64,000 nucleotides of DNA, taken from assembly GCA_936432065.2 (NCBI GenBank), contig OW386294.2:45088842-45152841 (forward strand), given 5' to 3'. Each line of letters opens with the position of its first letter. The first letter of the stretch is position 1. Source of the stretch: Rutpela maculata. Lineage: Eukaryota; Arthropoda; Insecta; Coleoptera; Cerambycidae. Made by a program: the position numbers and the translations under genes. Below are positions 1 to 12,076 of this stretch, piece after piece. The notes below the pieces were generated by a model. It did not search any database, had not been told where the DNA came from, and saw only the letters and a program-made list of their open reading frames with translations.

Positions 1-180
1 ATAAATTTTCAAACCTCACATAAATTTTCGTTCGGTTTCATCAAACTCATCCTAATTTCTTCAAACCCATGCTAAATTGCTCAAACCTCACATAAATTTT
101 CGTTCGGATTCATCAAACCCATCCTAATTTCGTCAAACCCATGCTAAATATGTCAAACCTCACATAAATTTTCAAACCAC

Positions 181-269
181 ATAAATTTTCGTTCGGTTTC
201 ATCAAACCCATCCTAATTTCTTCAAACCCATGCTAAATTGCTCAAACCTCACATAAATTTTCAAACCAC
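181..269. repeat. Reference 89-bp monomer (type 1) showing internal 20-nt subunits
   Basis: This monomer shows the internal design. The 12-nt box CGTTCGGTTTCA is at 190-201. Subunit s1, TCAAACCCATCCTAATTTCT, is at 202-221; s2, TCAAACCCATGCTAAATTGC, at 222-241; s3, TCAAACCTCACATAAATTTT, at 242-261; and s4, CAAACCACATAAATTTT, at 262-278, running 9 bases into the next monomer by the cutting rule used here. All four subunits share the frame (T)CAAACC..CA...TAA.TTT, so the monomer is three and a half copies of one 20-nt motif plus the box. The longer s4 of types 4 and 8 is CAAACCTCACATAAATTTT, which is s3 without its first T. The 17-nt forms look like that 19-mer with one of two different 2-base losses. 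Type 5 lacks s4, giving 72 bp. Confidence 0.95.
190..201. other. Conserved CpG-bearing 12-nt box of the monomer (first full reference copy)
   Basis: CGTTCGGTTTCA is the only part of the monomer that does not follow the 20-nt subunit pattern, and it holds two CpG sites. It occurs once per monomer across the array. The regular variant changes only the base after CGG (T or A). Deviations I saw are rare: GTTAGG at 10073, CGTTTGG at 22262 and 34649, CATTCGG at 23388 and 35775, CGTTCAG at 34146 and 58282, TTTTGGTTCGG at 31993, 50629 and 62734, and GGCTTCA at 18541. Constancy could reflect selection, for example a protein-binding site, or simply recent homogenisation. The window cannot separate these. 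Confidence 0.7.
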
Positions 270-447
270 ATAAATTTTCGTTCGGTTTCATCAAACCCAT
301 CCTAATTTCTTCAAACCCATGCTAAATTGCTCAAACCTCAGGTAAATTTTCAAACCACATAAATTTTCGTTCGGTTTCATCAAACCCATCCTAATTTCGT
401 CAAACCCATGCTAAATATGTCAAACCTCACATAAATTTTCAAACCAC

Positions 448-3400
448 ATAAATTTTCGTTCGGTTTCATCAAACCCATCCTAATTTCTTCAAACCCATGC
501 TAATTTGCTCAAACCTCAGATAAATTTTCAAACCTCATAAATTTTCGTTCGGATTCATCAAACCCATCCTAATTTCGTCAAACCCATGCTAATTTTGTCA
601 AACCTCACATAAATTTTCAAACCTCACATAAATTTTCGTTCGGTTTCATCAAACCCATCCTAATTTCTTCAAACCCATGCTAAATTGCTCAAACCTCACA
701 TAAATTTTCAAACCACATAAATTTTCGTTCGGTTTCATCAAACCCATCCTAATTTCTTCAAACCCATGCTAAATTGCTCAAACCTCACATAAATTTTCAA
801 ACCACATAAATTTTCGTTCGGTTTCATCAAACCCATCCTAATTTCTTCAAACCCATGCTAAATTGCTCAAACCTCAGGTAAATTTTCAAACCACATAAAT
901 TTTCGTTCGGTTTCATCAAACCCATCCTAATTTCGTCAAACCCATGCTAAATATGTCAAACCTCACATAAATTTTCAAACCACATAAATTTTCGTTCGGT
1001 TTCATCAAACCCATCCTAATTTCTTCAAACCCATGCTAATTTGCTCAAACCTCAGATAAATTTTCAAACCTCATAAATTTTCGTTCGGATTCATCAAACC
1101 CATCCTAATTTCGTCAAACCCATGCAAATTTTGTCAAACCTCACATAAATTTTCAAACCTCACATAAATTTTCGTTCGGTTTCATCAAACCCATCCTAAT
1201 TTCTTCAAACCCATGCTAAATTGCTCAAACCTCAGGTAAATTTTCAAACCACATAAATTTTCGTTCGGTTTCATCAAACCCATCCTAATTTCGTCAAACC
1301 CATGCTAAATATGTCAAACCTCACATAAATTTTCAAACCACATAAATTTTCGTTCGGTTTCATCAAACCCATCCTAATTTCTTCAAACCCATGCTAATTT
1401 GCTCAAACCTCAGATAAATTTTCAAACCTCATAAATTTTCGTTCGGATTCATCAAACCCATCCTAATTTCGTCAAACCCATGCTAATTTTGTCAAACCTC
1501 ACATAAATTTTCAAACCTCACATAAATTTTCGTTCGGTTTCATCAAACCCATCCTAATTTCTTCAAACCCATGCTAAATTGCTCAAACCTCACATAAATT
1601 TTCAAACCACATAAATTTTCGTTCGGTTTCATCAAACCCATCCTAATTTCTTCAAACCCATGCTAAATTGCTCAAACCTCACATAAATTTTCAAACCACA
1701 TAAATTTTCGTTCGGTTTCATCAAACCCATCCTAATTTCTTCAAACCCATGCTAAATTGCTCAAACCTCACATAAATTTTAAAACCACATAAATTTTCGT
1801 TCGGATTCATCAAACCCATCCTAATTTCGTCAAACCCATGCTAAATTTGTCAAACCTCACATAAATTTTAAAACCACATAAATTTTCGTTCGGTTTCATC
1901 AAACCCATCCTAATTTCGTCAAACCCATGCTAAATATGTCAAACCTCACATAAATTTTCAAACCACATAAATTTTCGTTCGGTTTCATCAAACCCATCCT
2001 AATTTCTTCAAACCCATGCTAAATTGCTCAAACCTCAGATAAATTTTCAAACCTCACATAAATTTTCGTTCGGTTTCATCAAACCCATCCTAATTTCTTC
2101 AAACCCATGCTAAATTGCTCAAACCTCACATAAATTTTCGTTCGGATTCATCAAACCCATCCTAATTTCGTCAAACCCATGCTAATTTTGTCAAACCTCA
2201 CATAAATTTTCAAACCTCACATAAATTTTCGTTCGGTTTCATCAAACCCATCCTAATTTCTTCAAACCCATGCTAAATTGCTCAAACCTCACATAAATTT
2301 TCGTTCGGATTCATCAAACCCATCCTAATTTCGTCAAACCCATGCTAAATATGTCAAACCTCACATAAATTTTCAAACCACATAAATTTTCGTTCGGTTT
2401 CATCAAACCCATCCTAATTTCTTCAAACCCATGCTAATTTGCTCAAACCTCAGATAAATTTTCAAACCTCATAAATTTTCGTTCGGATTCATCAAACCCA
2501 TCCTAATTTCGTCAAACCCATGCTAATTTTGTCAAACCTCACATAAATTTTCAAACCTCACATAAATTTTCGTTCGGTTTCATCAAACCCATCCTAATTT
2601 CTTCAAACCCATGCTAAATTGCTCAAACCTCACATAAATTTTCAAACCACATAAATTTTCGTTCGGTTTCATCAAACCCATCCTAATTTCTTCAAACCCA
2701 TGCTAAATTGCTCAAACCTCACATAAATTTTCAAACCACATAAATTTTCGTTCGGTTTCATCAAACCCATCCTAATTTCTTCAAACCCATGCTAAATTGC
2801 TCAAACCTCAGATAAATTTTCAAACCACATAAATTTTCGTTCGGTTTCATCAAACCCATCCTAATTTCGTCAAACCCATGCTAAATATGTCAAACCTCAC
2901 ATAAATTTTCAAACCACATAAATTTTCGTTCGGTTTCATCAAACCCATCCTAATTTCTTCAAACCCATGCTAATTTGCTCAAACCTCAGATAAATTTTCA
3001 AACCTCATAAATTTTCGTTCGGATTCATCAAACCCATCCTAATTTCGTCAAACCCATGCTAATTTTGTCAAACCTCACATAAATTTTCAAACCACATAAA
3101 TTTTCGTTCGGTTTCATCAAACCCATCCTAATTTCTTCAAACCCATGCTAATTTGCTCAAACCTCAGATAAATTTTCAAACCTCATAAATTTTCGTTCGG
3201 ATTCATCAAACCCATCCTAATTTCGTCAAACCCATGCTAAATATGTCAAACCTCACATAAATTTTCAAACCACATAAATTTTCGTTCGGTTTCATCAAAC
3301 CCATCCTAATTTCTTCAAACCCATGCTAATTTGCTCAAACCTCAGATAAATTTTCAAACCTCATAAATTTTCGTTCGGATTCATCAAACCCATCCTAATT

Positions 3401-5904
3401 TCGTCAAACCCATGCTAATTTTGTCAAACCTCACATAAATTTTCAAACCTCACATAAATTTTCGTTCGGTTTCATCAAACCCATCCTAATTTCTTCAAAC
3501 CCATGCTAAATTGCTCAAACCTCACATAAATTTTCAAACCACATAAATTTTCGTTCGGTTTCATCAAACCCATCCTAATTTCTTCAAACCCATGCTAAAT
3601 TGCTCAAACCTCACATAAATTTTCAAACCACATAAATTTTCGTTCGGTTTCATCAAACCCATCCTAATTTCTTCAAACCCATGCTAAATTGCTCAAACCT
3701 CAGGTAAATTTTCAAACCACATAAATTTTCGTTCGGTTTCATCAAACCCATCCTAATTTCGTCAAACCCATGCTAAATATGTCAAACCTCACATAAATTT
3801 TCAAACCACATAAATTTTCGTTCGGTTTCATCAAACCCATCCTAATTTCTTCAAACCCATGCTAATTTGCTCAAACCTCAGATAAATTTTCAAACCTCAT
3901 AAATTTTCGTTCGGATTCATCAAACCCATCCTAATTTCGTCAAACCCATGCAAATTTTGTCAAACCTCACATAAATTTTCAAACCTCACATAAATTTTCG
4001 TTCGGTTTCATCAAACCCATCCTAATTTCTTCAAACCCATGCTAAATTGCTCAAACCTCAGGTAAATTTTCAAACCACATAAATTTTCGTTCGGTTTCAT
4101 CAAACCCATCCTAATTTCGTCAAACCCATGCTAAATATGTCAAACCTCACATAAATTTTCAAACCACATAAATTTTCGTTCGGTTTCATCAAACCCATCC
4201 TAATTTCTTCAAACCCATGCTAATTTGCTCAAACCTCAGATAAATTTTCAAACCTCATAAATTTTCGTTCGGATTCATCAAACCCATCCTAATTTCGTCA
4301 AACCCATGCTAATTTTGTCAAACCTCACATAAATTTTCAAACCTCACATAAATTTTCGTTCGGTTTCATCAAACCCATCCTAATTTCTTCAAACCCATGC
4401 TAAATTGCTCAAACCTCACATAAATTTTCAAACCACATAAATTTTCGTTCGGTTTCATCAAACCCATCCTAATTTCTTCAAACCCATGCTAAATTGCTCA
4501 AACCTCACATAAATTTTCAAACCACATAAATTTTCGTTCGGTTTCATCAAACCCATCCTAATTTCTTCAAACCCATGCTAAATTGCTCAAACCTCACATA
4601 AATTTTAAAACCACATAAATTTTCGTTCGGATTCATCAAACCCATCCTAATTTCGTCAAACCCATGCTAAATTTGTCAAACCTCACATAAATTTTAAAAC
4701 CACATAAATTTTCGTTCGGTTTCATCAAACCCATCCTAATTTCGTCAAACCCATGCTAAATATGTCAAACCTCACATAAATTTTCAAACCACATAAATTT
4801 TCGTTCGGTTTCATCAAACCCATCCTAATTTCTTCAAACCCATGCTAAATTGCTCAAACCTCACATAAATTTTCGTTCGGATTCATCAAACCCATCCTAA
4901 TTTCGTCAAACCCATGCTAATTTTGTCAAACCTCACATAAATTTTCAAACCTCACATAAATTTTCGTTCGGTTTCATCAAACCCATCCTAATTTCTTCAA
5001 ACCCATGCTAAATTGCTCAAACCTCACATAAATTTTCGTTCGGATTCATCAAACCCATCCTAATTTCGTCAAACCCATGCTAATTTTGTCAAACCTCACA
5101 TAAATTTTCAAACCTCACATAAATTTTCGTTCGGTTTCATCAAACCCATCCTAATTTCTTCAAACCCATGCTAAATTGCTCAAACCTCACATAAATTTTC
5201 GTTCGGATTCATCAAACCCATCCTAATTTCGTCAAACCCATGCTAAATATGTCAAACCTCACATAAATTTTCAAACCACATAAATTTTCGTTCGGTTTCA
5301 TCAAACCCATCCTAATTTCTTCAAACCCATGCTAATTTGCTCAAACCTCAGATAAATTTTCAAACCTCATAAATTTTCGTTCGGATTCATCAAACCCATC
5401 CTAATTTCGTCAAACCCATGCTAATTTTGTCAAACCTCACATAAATTTTCAAACCTCACATAAATTTTCGTTCGGTTTCATCAAACCCATCCTAATTTCT
5501 TCAAACCCATGCTAAATTGCTCAAACCTCACATAAATTTTCAAACCACATAAATTTTCGTTCGGTTTCATCAAACCCATCCTAATTTCTTCAAACCCATG
5601 CTAAATTGCTCAAACCTCACATAAATTTTCAAACCACATAAATTTTCGTTCGGTTTCATCAAACCCATCCTAATTTCTTCAAACCCATGCTAAATTGCTC
5701 AAACCTCAGATAAATTTTCAAACCACATAAATTTTCGTTCGGTTTCATCAAACCCATCCTAATTTCGTCAAACCCATGCTAAATATGTCAAACCTCACAT
5801 AAATTTTCAAACCACATAAATTTTCGTTCGGTTTCATCAAACCCATCCTAATTTCTTCAAACCCATGCTAATTTGCTCAAACCTCAGATAAATTTTCAAA
5901 CCTC
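448..5904. repeat. Near-tandem duplication of about 2.6-2.8 kb inside block 1
   Basis: 448-3006 and 3274-5904 share type order at offset 2,826 up to about 2037, including 4' at 1073 and 3899 and 11 at 1789 and 4615. In the right copy, 8-5 after 11-2 has collapsed to a single 5 (91 bp lost), and an extra 4-5 (163 bp) has been gained. The offset then becomes 2,898. The stretch 3007-3273 (4x-3-6) separates the copies. Confidence 0.82.
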
Positions 5905-6156
5905 ATAAATTTTCGTTCGGATTCATCAAACCCATCCTAATTTCGTCAAACCCATGCTAATTTTGTCAAACCTCACATAAATTTTCAAACCTCACATAAA
6001 TTTTCGTTCGGTTTCATCAAACCCATCCTAATTTCTTCAAACCCATGCTAAATTGCTCAAACCTCACATAAATTTTCGTTCGGATTCATCAAACCCATCC
6101 TAATTTCGTCAAACCCATGCTAAATATGTCAAACCTCACATAAATTTTCAAACCAC

Positions 6157-6230
6157 ATAAATTTTCGTTCGGTTTCATCAAACCCATCCTAATTTCTTGC
6201 TCAAACCTCAGATAAATTTTCAAACCTCAC
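6157..6230. repeat. Shortened monomer (9t), 74 bp
   Basis: CCTAATTTCT joins TGCTCAAACC, removing 17 bp spanning the s1/s2 border, and the monomer has the 19-nt s4. The same junction recurs at 18199-18272, 12,042 bp away. In both places it is followed by the odd monomer 4g, which has box T, AAGCCC in s1, and type 4 s2 to s4. The pair is a good tracer for that duplication. Confidence 0.88.
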
Positions 6231-6660
6231 ATAAATTTTCGTTCGGTTTCATCAAGCCCATCCTAATTTCGTCAAACCCATGCTAATTTTGTCAAACCTC
6301 ACATAAATTTTCAAACCTCACATAAATTTTCGTTCGGTTTCATCAAACCCATCCTAATTTCTTCAAACCCATGCTAAATTGCTCAAACCTCACATAAATT
6401 TTCGTTCGGATTCATCAAACCCATCCTAATTTCGTCAAACCCATGCTAAATATGTCAAACCTCACATAAATTTTAAAACCACATAAATTTTCGTTCGGTT
6501 TCATCAAACCCATCCTAATTTCTTCAAACCCATGCTAATTTGCTCAAACCTCAGATAAATTTTCAAACCTCATAAATTTTCGTTCGGTTTCATCAAACCC
6601 ATCCTAATTTCGTCAAACCCATGCTAAATATGTCAAACCTCACATAAATTTTCAAACCAC

Positions 6661-9600
6661 ATAAATTTTCGTTCGGTTTCATCAAGCCCATCCTAATTTC
6701 TTCAAACCCATGCTAAATTGCTCAAACCTCAGATAAATTTTCAAACCTCACATAAATTTTCGTTCGGTTTCATCAAACTCATCCTAATTTCTTCAAACCC
6801 ATGCTAAATTGCTCAAACCTCACATAAATTTTCGTTCGGATTCATCAAACCCATCCTAATTTCGTCAAACCCATGCTAAATATGTCAAACCTCACATAAA
6901 TTTTCAAACCACATAAATTTTCGTTCGGTTTCATCAAACCCATCCTAATTTCTTCAAACCCATGCTAAATTGCTCAAACCTCACATAAATTTTCAAACCA
7001 CATAAATTTTCGTTCGGTTTCATCAAACCCATCCTAATTTCTTCAAACCCATGCTAAATTGCTCAAACCTCAGGTAAATTTTCAAACCACATAAATTTTC
7101 GTTCGGTTTCATCAAACCCATCCTAATTTCGTCAAACCCATGCTAAATATGTCAAACCTCACATAAATTTTCAAACCACATAAATTTTCGTTCGGTTTCA
7201 TCAAACCCATCCTAATTTCTTCAAACCCATGCTAATTTGCTCAAACCTCAGATAAATTTTCAAACCTCATAAATTTTCGTTCGGATTCATCAAACCCATC
7301 CTAATTTCGTCAAACCCATGCTAATTTTGTCAAACCTCACATAAATTTTCAAACCTCACATAAATTTTCGTTCGGTTTCATCAAACCCATCCTAATTTCT
7401 TCAAACCCATGCTAAATTGCTCAAACCTCACATAAATTTTCAAACCACATAAATTTTCGTTCGGTTTCATCAAACCCATCCTAATTTCTTCAAACCCATG
7501 CTAAATTGCTCAAACCTCACATAAATTTTCAAACCACATAAATTTTCGTTCGGTTTCATCAAACCCATCCTAATTTCTTCAAACCCATGCTAAATTGCTC
7601 AAACCTCAGGTAAATTTTCAAACCACATAAATTTTCGTTCGGTTTCATCAAACCCATCCTAATTTCGTCAAACCCATGCTAAATATGTCAAACCTCACAT
7701 AAATTTTCAAACCACATAAATTTTCGTTCGGTTTCATCAAACCCATCCTAATTTCTTCAAACCCATGCTAATTTGCTCAAACCTCAGATAAATTTTCAAA
7801 CCTCATAAATTTTCGTTCGGATTCATCAAACCCATCCTAATTTCGTCAAACCCATGCAAATTTTGTCAAACCTCACATAAATTTTCAAACCTCACATAAA
7901 TTTTCGTTCGGTTTCATCAAACCCATCCTAATTTCTTCAAACCCATGCTAAATTGCTCAAACCTCAGGTAAATTTTCAAACCACATAAATTTTCGTTCGG
8001 TTTCATCAAACCCATCCTAATTTCGTCAAACCCATGCTAAATATGTCAAACCTCACATAAATTTTCAAACCACATAAATTTTCGTTCGGTTTCATCAAAC
8101 CCATCCTAATTTCTTCAAACCCATGCTAATTTGCTCAAACCTCAGATAAATTTTCAAACCTCATAAATTTTCGTTCGGATTCATCAAACCCATCCTAATT
8201 TCGTCAAACCCATGCTAATTTTGTCAAACCTCACATAAATTTTCAAACCTCACATAAATTTTCGTTCGGTTTCATCAAACCCATCCTAATTTCTTCAAAC
8301 CCATGCTAAATTGCTCAAACCTCACATAAATTTTCAAACCACATAAATTTTCGTTCGGTTTCATCAAACCCATCCTAATTTCTTCAAACCCATGCTTAAT
8401 TGCTCAAACCTCACATAAATTTTCAAACCACATAAATTTTCGTTCGGTTTCATCAAACCCATCCTAATTTCTTCAAACCCATGCTAAATTGCTCAAACCT
8501 CACATAAATTTTAAAACCACATAAATTTTCGTTCGGATTCATCAAACCCATCCTAATTTCGTCAAACCCATGCTAAATTTGTCAAACCTCACATAAATTT
8601 TAAAACCACATAAATTTTCGTTCGGTTTCATCAAACCCATCCTAATTTCTTCAAACCCATGCTAATTTGCTCAAACCTCAGATAAATTTTCAAACCTCAT
8701 AAATTTTCGTTCGGTTTCATCAAACCCATCCTAATTTCGTCAAACCCATGCTAAATATGTCAAACCTCACATAAATTTTCAAACCACATAAATTTTCGTT
8801 CGGTTTCATCAAACCCATCCTAATTTCTTCAAACCCATGCTAAATTGCTCAAACCTCAGATAAATTTTCAAACCTCACATAAATTTTCGTTCGGTTTCAT
8901 CAAACCCATCCTAATTTCTTCAAACCCATGCTAAATTGCTCAAACCTCACATAAATTTTCGTTCGGATTCATCAAACCCATCCTAATTTCGTCAAACCCA
9001 TGCTAATTTTGTCAAACCTCACATAAATTTTCAAACCTCACATAAATTTTCGTTCGGTTTCATCAAACCCATCCTAATTTCTTCAAACCCATGCTAAATT
9101 GCTCAAACCTCACATAAATTTTCGTTCGGATTCATCAAACCCATCCTAATTTCGTCAAACCCATGCTAAATATGTCAAACCTCACATAAATTTTCAAACC
9201 ACATAAATTTTCGTTCGGTTTCATCAAACCCATCCTAATTTCTTCAAACCCATGCTAATTTGCTCAAACCTCAGATAAATTTTCAAACCTCATAAATTTT
9301 CGTTCGGATTCATCAAACCCATCCTAATTTCGTCAAACCCATGCTAATTTTGTCAAACCTCACATAAATTTTCAAACCTCACATAAATTTTCGTTCGGTT
9401 TCATCAAACCCATCCTAATTTCTTCAAACCCATGCTAAATTGCTCAAACCTCACATAAATTTTCAAACCACATAAATTTTCGTTCGGTTTCATCAAACCC
9501 ATCCTAATTTCTTCAAACCCATGCTAAATTGCTCAAACCTCACATAAATTTTCAAACCACATAAATTTTCGTTCGGTTTCATCAAACCCATCCTAATTTC

Positions 9601-12076
9601 TTCAAACCCATGCTAAATTGCTCAAACCTCAGATAAATTTTCAAACCACATAAATTTTCGTTCGGTTTCATCAAACCCATCCTAATTTCGTCAAACCCAT
9701 GCTAAATATGTCAAACCTCACATAAATTTTCAAACCACATAAATTTTCGTTCGGTTTCATCAAACCCATCCTAATTTGCTCAAACCTCAGATAAATTTTC
9801 AAACCTCATAAATTTTCGTTCGGATTCATCAAACCCATCCTAATTTCGTCAAACCCATGCTAATTTTGTCAAACCTCACATAAATTTTCAAACCTCACAT
9901 AAATTTTCGTTCGGTTTCATCAAACCCATCCTAATTTCTTCAAACCCATGCTAAATTGCTCAAACCTCACATAAATTTTCGTTCGGATTCATCAAACCCA
10001 TCCTAATTTCGTCAAACCCATGCTAAATATGTCAAACCTCACATAAATTTTCAAACCACATAAATTTTCGTTAGGTTTCATCAAACCCATCCTAATTTCT
10101 TCAAACCCATGCTAAATTGCTCAAACCTCACATAAATTTTCAAACCACATAAATTTTCGTTCGGTTTCATCAAACCCATCCTAATTTCTTCAAACCCATG
10201 CTAAATTGCTCAAACCTCAGGTAAATTTTCAAACCACATAAATTTTCGTTCGGTTTCATCAAACCCATCCTAATTTCGTCAAACCCATGCTAAATATGTC
10301 AAACCTCACATAAATTTTCAAACCACATAAATTTTCGTTCGGTTTCATCAAACCCATCCTAATTTCTTCAAACCCATGCTAATTTGCTCAAACCTCAGAT
10401 AAATTTTCAAACCTCATAAATTTTCGTTCGGATTCATCAAACCCATCCTAATTTCGTCAAACCCATGCTAATTTTGTCAAACCTCACATAAATTTTCAAA
10501 CCTCACATAAATTTTCGTTCGGTTTCATCAAACCCATCCTAATTTCTTCAAACCCATGCTAAATTGCTCAAACCTCACATAAATTTTCGTTCGGATTCAT
10601 CAAACCCATCCTAATTTCGTCAAACCCATGCTAAATATGTCAAACCTCACATAAATTTTCAAACCACATAAATTTTCGTTCGGTTTCATCAAACCCATCC
10701 TAATTTCTTCAAACCCATGCTAAATTGCTCAAACCTCAGATAAATTTTCAAACCACATAAATTTTCGTTCGGTTTCATCAAACCCATCCTAATTTCGTCA
10801 AACCCATGCTAAATATGTCAAACCTCACATAAATTTTCAAACCACATAAATTTTCGTTCGGTTTCATCAAACCCATCCTAATTTCTTCAAACCCATGCTA
10901 AATTGCTCAAACCTCACATAAATTTTCAAACCACATAAATTTTCGTTCGGTTTCATCAAACCCATCCTAATTTCTTCAAACCCATGCTAAATTGCTCAAA
11001 CCTCAGATAAATTTTCAAACCACATAAATTTTCGTTCGGTTTCATCAAACCCATCCTAATTTCGTCAAACCCATGCTAAATATGTCAAACCTCACATAAA
11101 TTTTCAAACCACATAAATTTTCGTTCGGTTTCATCAAACCCATCCTAATTTCTTCAAACCCATGCTAATTTGCTCAAACCTCAGATAAATTTTCAAACCT
11201 CATAAATTTTCGTTCGGATTCATCAAACCCATCCTAATTTCGTCAAACCCATGCTAAATATGTCAAACCTCACATAAATTTTCAAACCACATAAATTTTC
11301 GTTCGGTTTCATCAAACCTATCCTAATTTCTTCAAACCCATGCTAAATTGCTCAAACCTCACATAAATTTTCAAACCACATAAATTTTCGTTCGGTTTCA
11401 TCAAACCCATCCTAATTTCTTCAAACCCATGCTAAATTGCTCAAACCTCAGGTAAATTTTCAAACCACATAAATTTTCGTTCGGTTTCATCAAACCCATC
11501 CTAATTTCGTCAAACCCATGCTAAATATGTCAAACCTCACATAAATTTTCAAACCACATAAATTTTCGTTCGGTTTCATCAAACCCATCCTAATTTCTTC
11601 AAACCCATGCTAATTTGCTCAAACCTCAGATAAATTTTCAAACCTCATAAATTTTCGTTCGGATTCATCAAACCCATCCTAATTTCGTCAAACCCATGCA
11701 AATTTTGTCAAACCTCACATAAATTTTCAAACCTCACATAAATTTTCGTTCGGTTTCATCAAACCCATCCTAATTTCTTCAAACCCATGCTAAATTGCTC
11801 AAACCTCACATACATTTTCGTTCGGATTCATCAAACCCATCCTAATTTCGTCAAACCCATGCTAAATATGTCAAACCTCACATAAATTTTAAAACCACAT
11901 AAATTTTCGTTCGGTTTCATCAAACCCATCCTAATTTCTTCAAACCCATGCTAATTTGCTCAAACCTCAGATAAATTTTCAAACCTCATAAATTTTCGTT
12001 CGGTTTCATCAAACCCATCCTAATTTCGTCAAACCCATGCTAAATATGTCAAACCTCACATAAATTTTCAAACCAC
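6661..12076. repeat. HOR block 2, 62 monomers, 5,416 bp
   Basis: Order: 8-5-6-1-7-2-3-4-1-1-7-2-3-4'-7-2-3-4-1-1-10-11-3-2-8-5-4-5-6-3-4-1-1-9-2-3d-4-5-6-1-7-2-3-4-5-6-9-2-1-9-2-3-6-1-7-2-3-4'-5-12-3-2. The opening type 8 carries AAGCCC (G at 6686) and the next type 5 carries ACTCAT (T at 6779). The first 3,078 bp have the same type order as 14780-17857, offset 8,119. From 7449 onward the block is copied again near 24.4 kb. Private substitutions seen by eye are A to T at 8397, C to A at 10073, and A to C at 11813. Confidence 0.88.

Larger units (their letters stand above)
1..6660. repeat. HOR block 1 (partial start; contains an internal 2.8-kb duplication)
   Basis: A 19-bp tail is followed by 76 complete monomers from position 20. 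Order: 5-6-1-7-2-3-4-1-1-7-2-3-4'-7-2-3-4-1-1-10-11-2-8-5-4-5-6-3-4-1-1-9-2-3-4x-3-6-3-4-1-1-7-2-3-4'-7-2-3-4-1-1-10-11-2-5-4-5-4-5-6-3-4-1-1-9-2-3-4-5-6-9t-4g-5-12-3-2. The first type 5 carries ACTCAT (T at 47), a marker shared with blocks 2, 4, 5 and 6. The segment 448-3006 recurs at 3274-5904. Type 3 is missing after both type 11 monomers, where all later copies have 11-3-2. The 4x monomer at 3007-3095 is a type 4 head with a type 1-like tail. Monomer lengths sum exactly to 6,641 bp from position 20. Confidence 0.85.

Noticed and set aside
190..206. CENP-B box in TTTCGTTCGGTTTCATC
   Set aside because: Only the 5' part (TTCGTT, then GG) resembles the box. The required 3' CGGG core is missing in every monomer type.
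202..241. Telomere-like repeats (CCCATCCTAA, CCTAA)
   Set aside because: The resemblance to CCCTAA or CCCTAAA is partial. Spacing is 20 nt with unrelated bases between, and no exact tandem telomeric run occurs.
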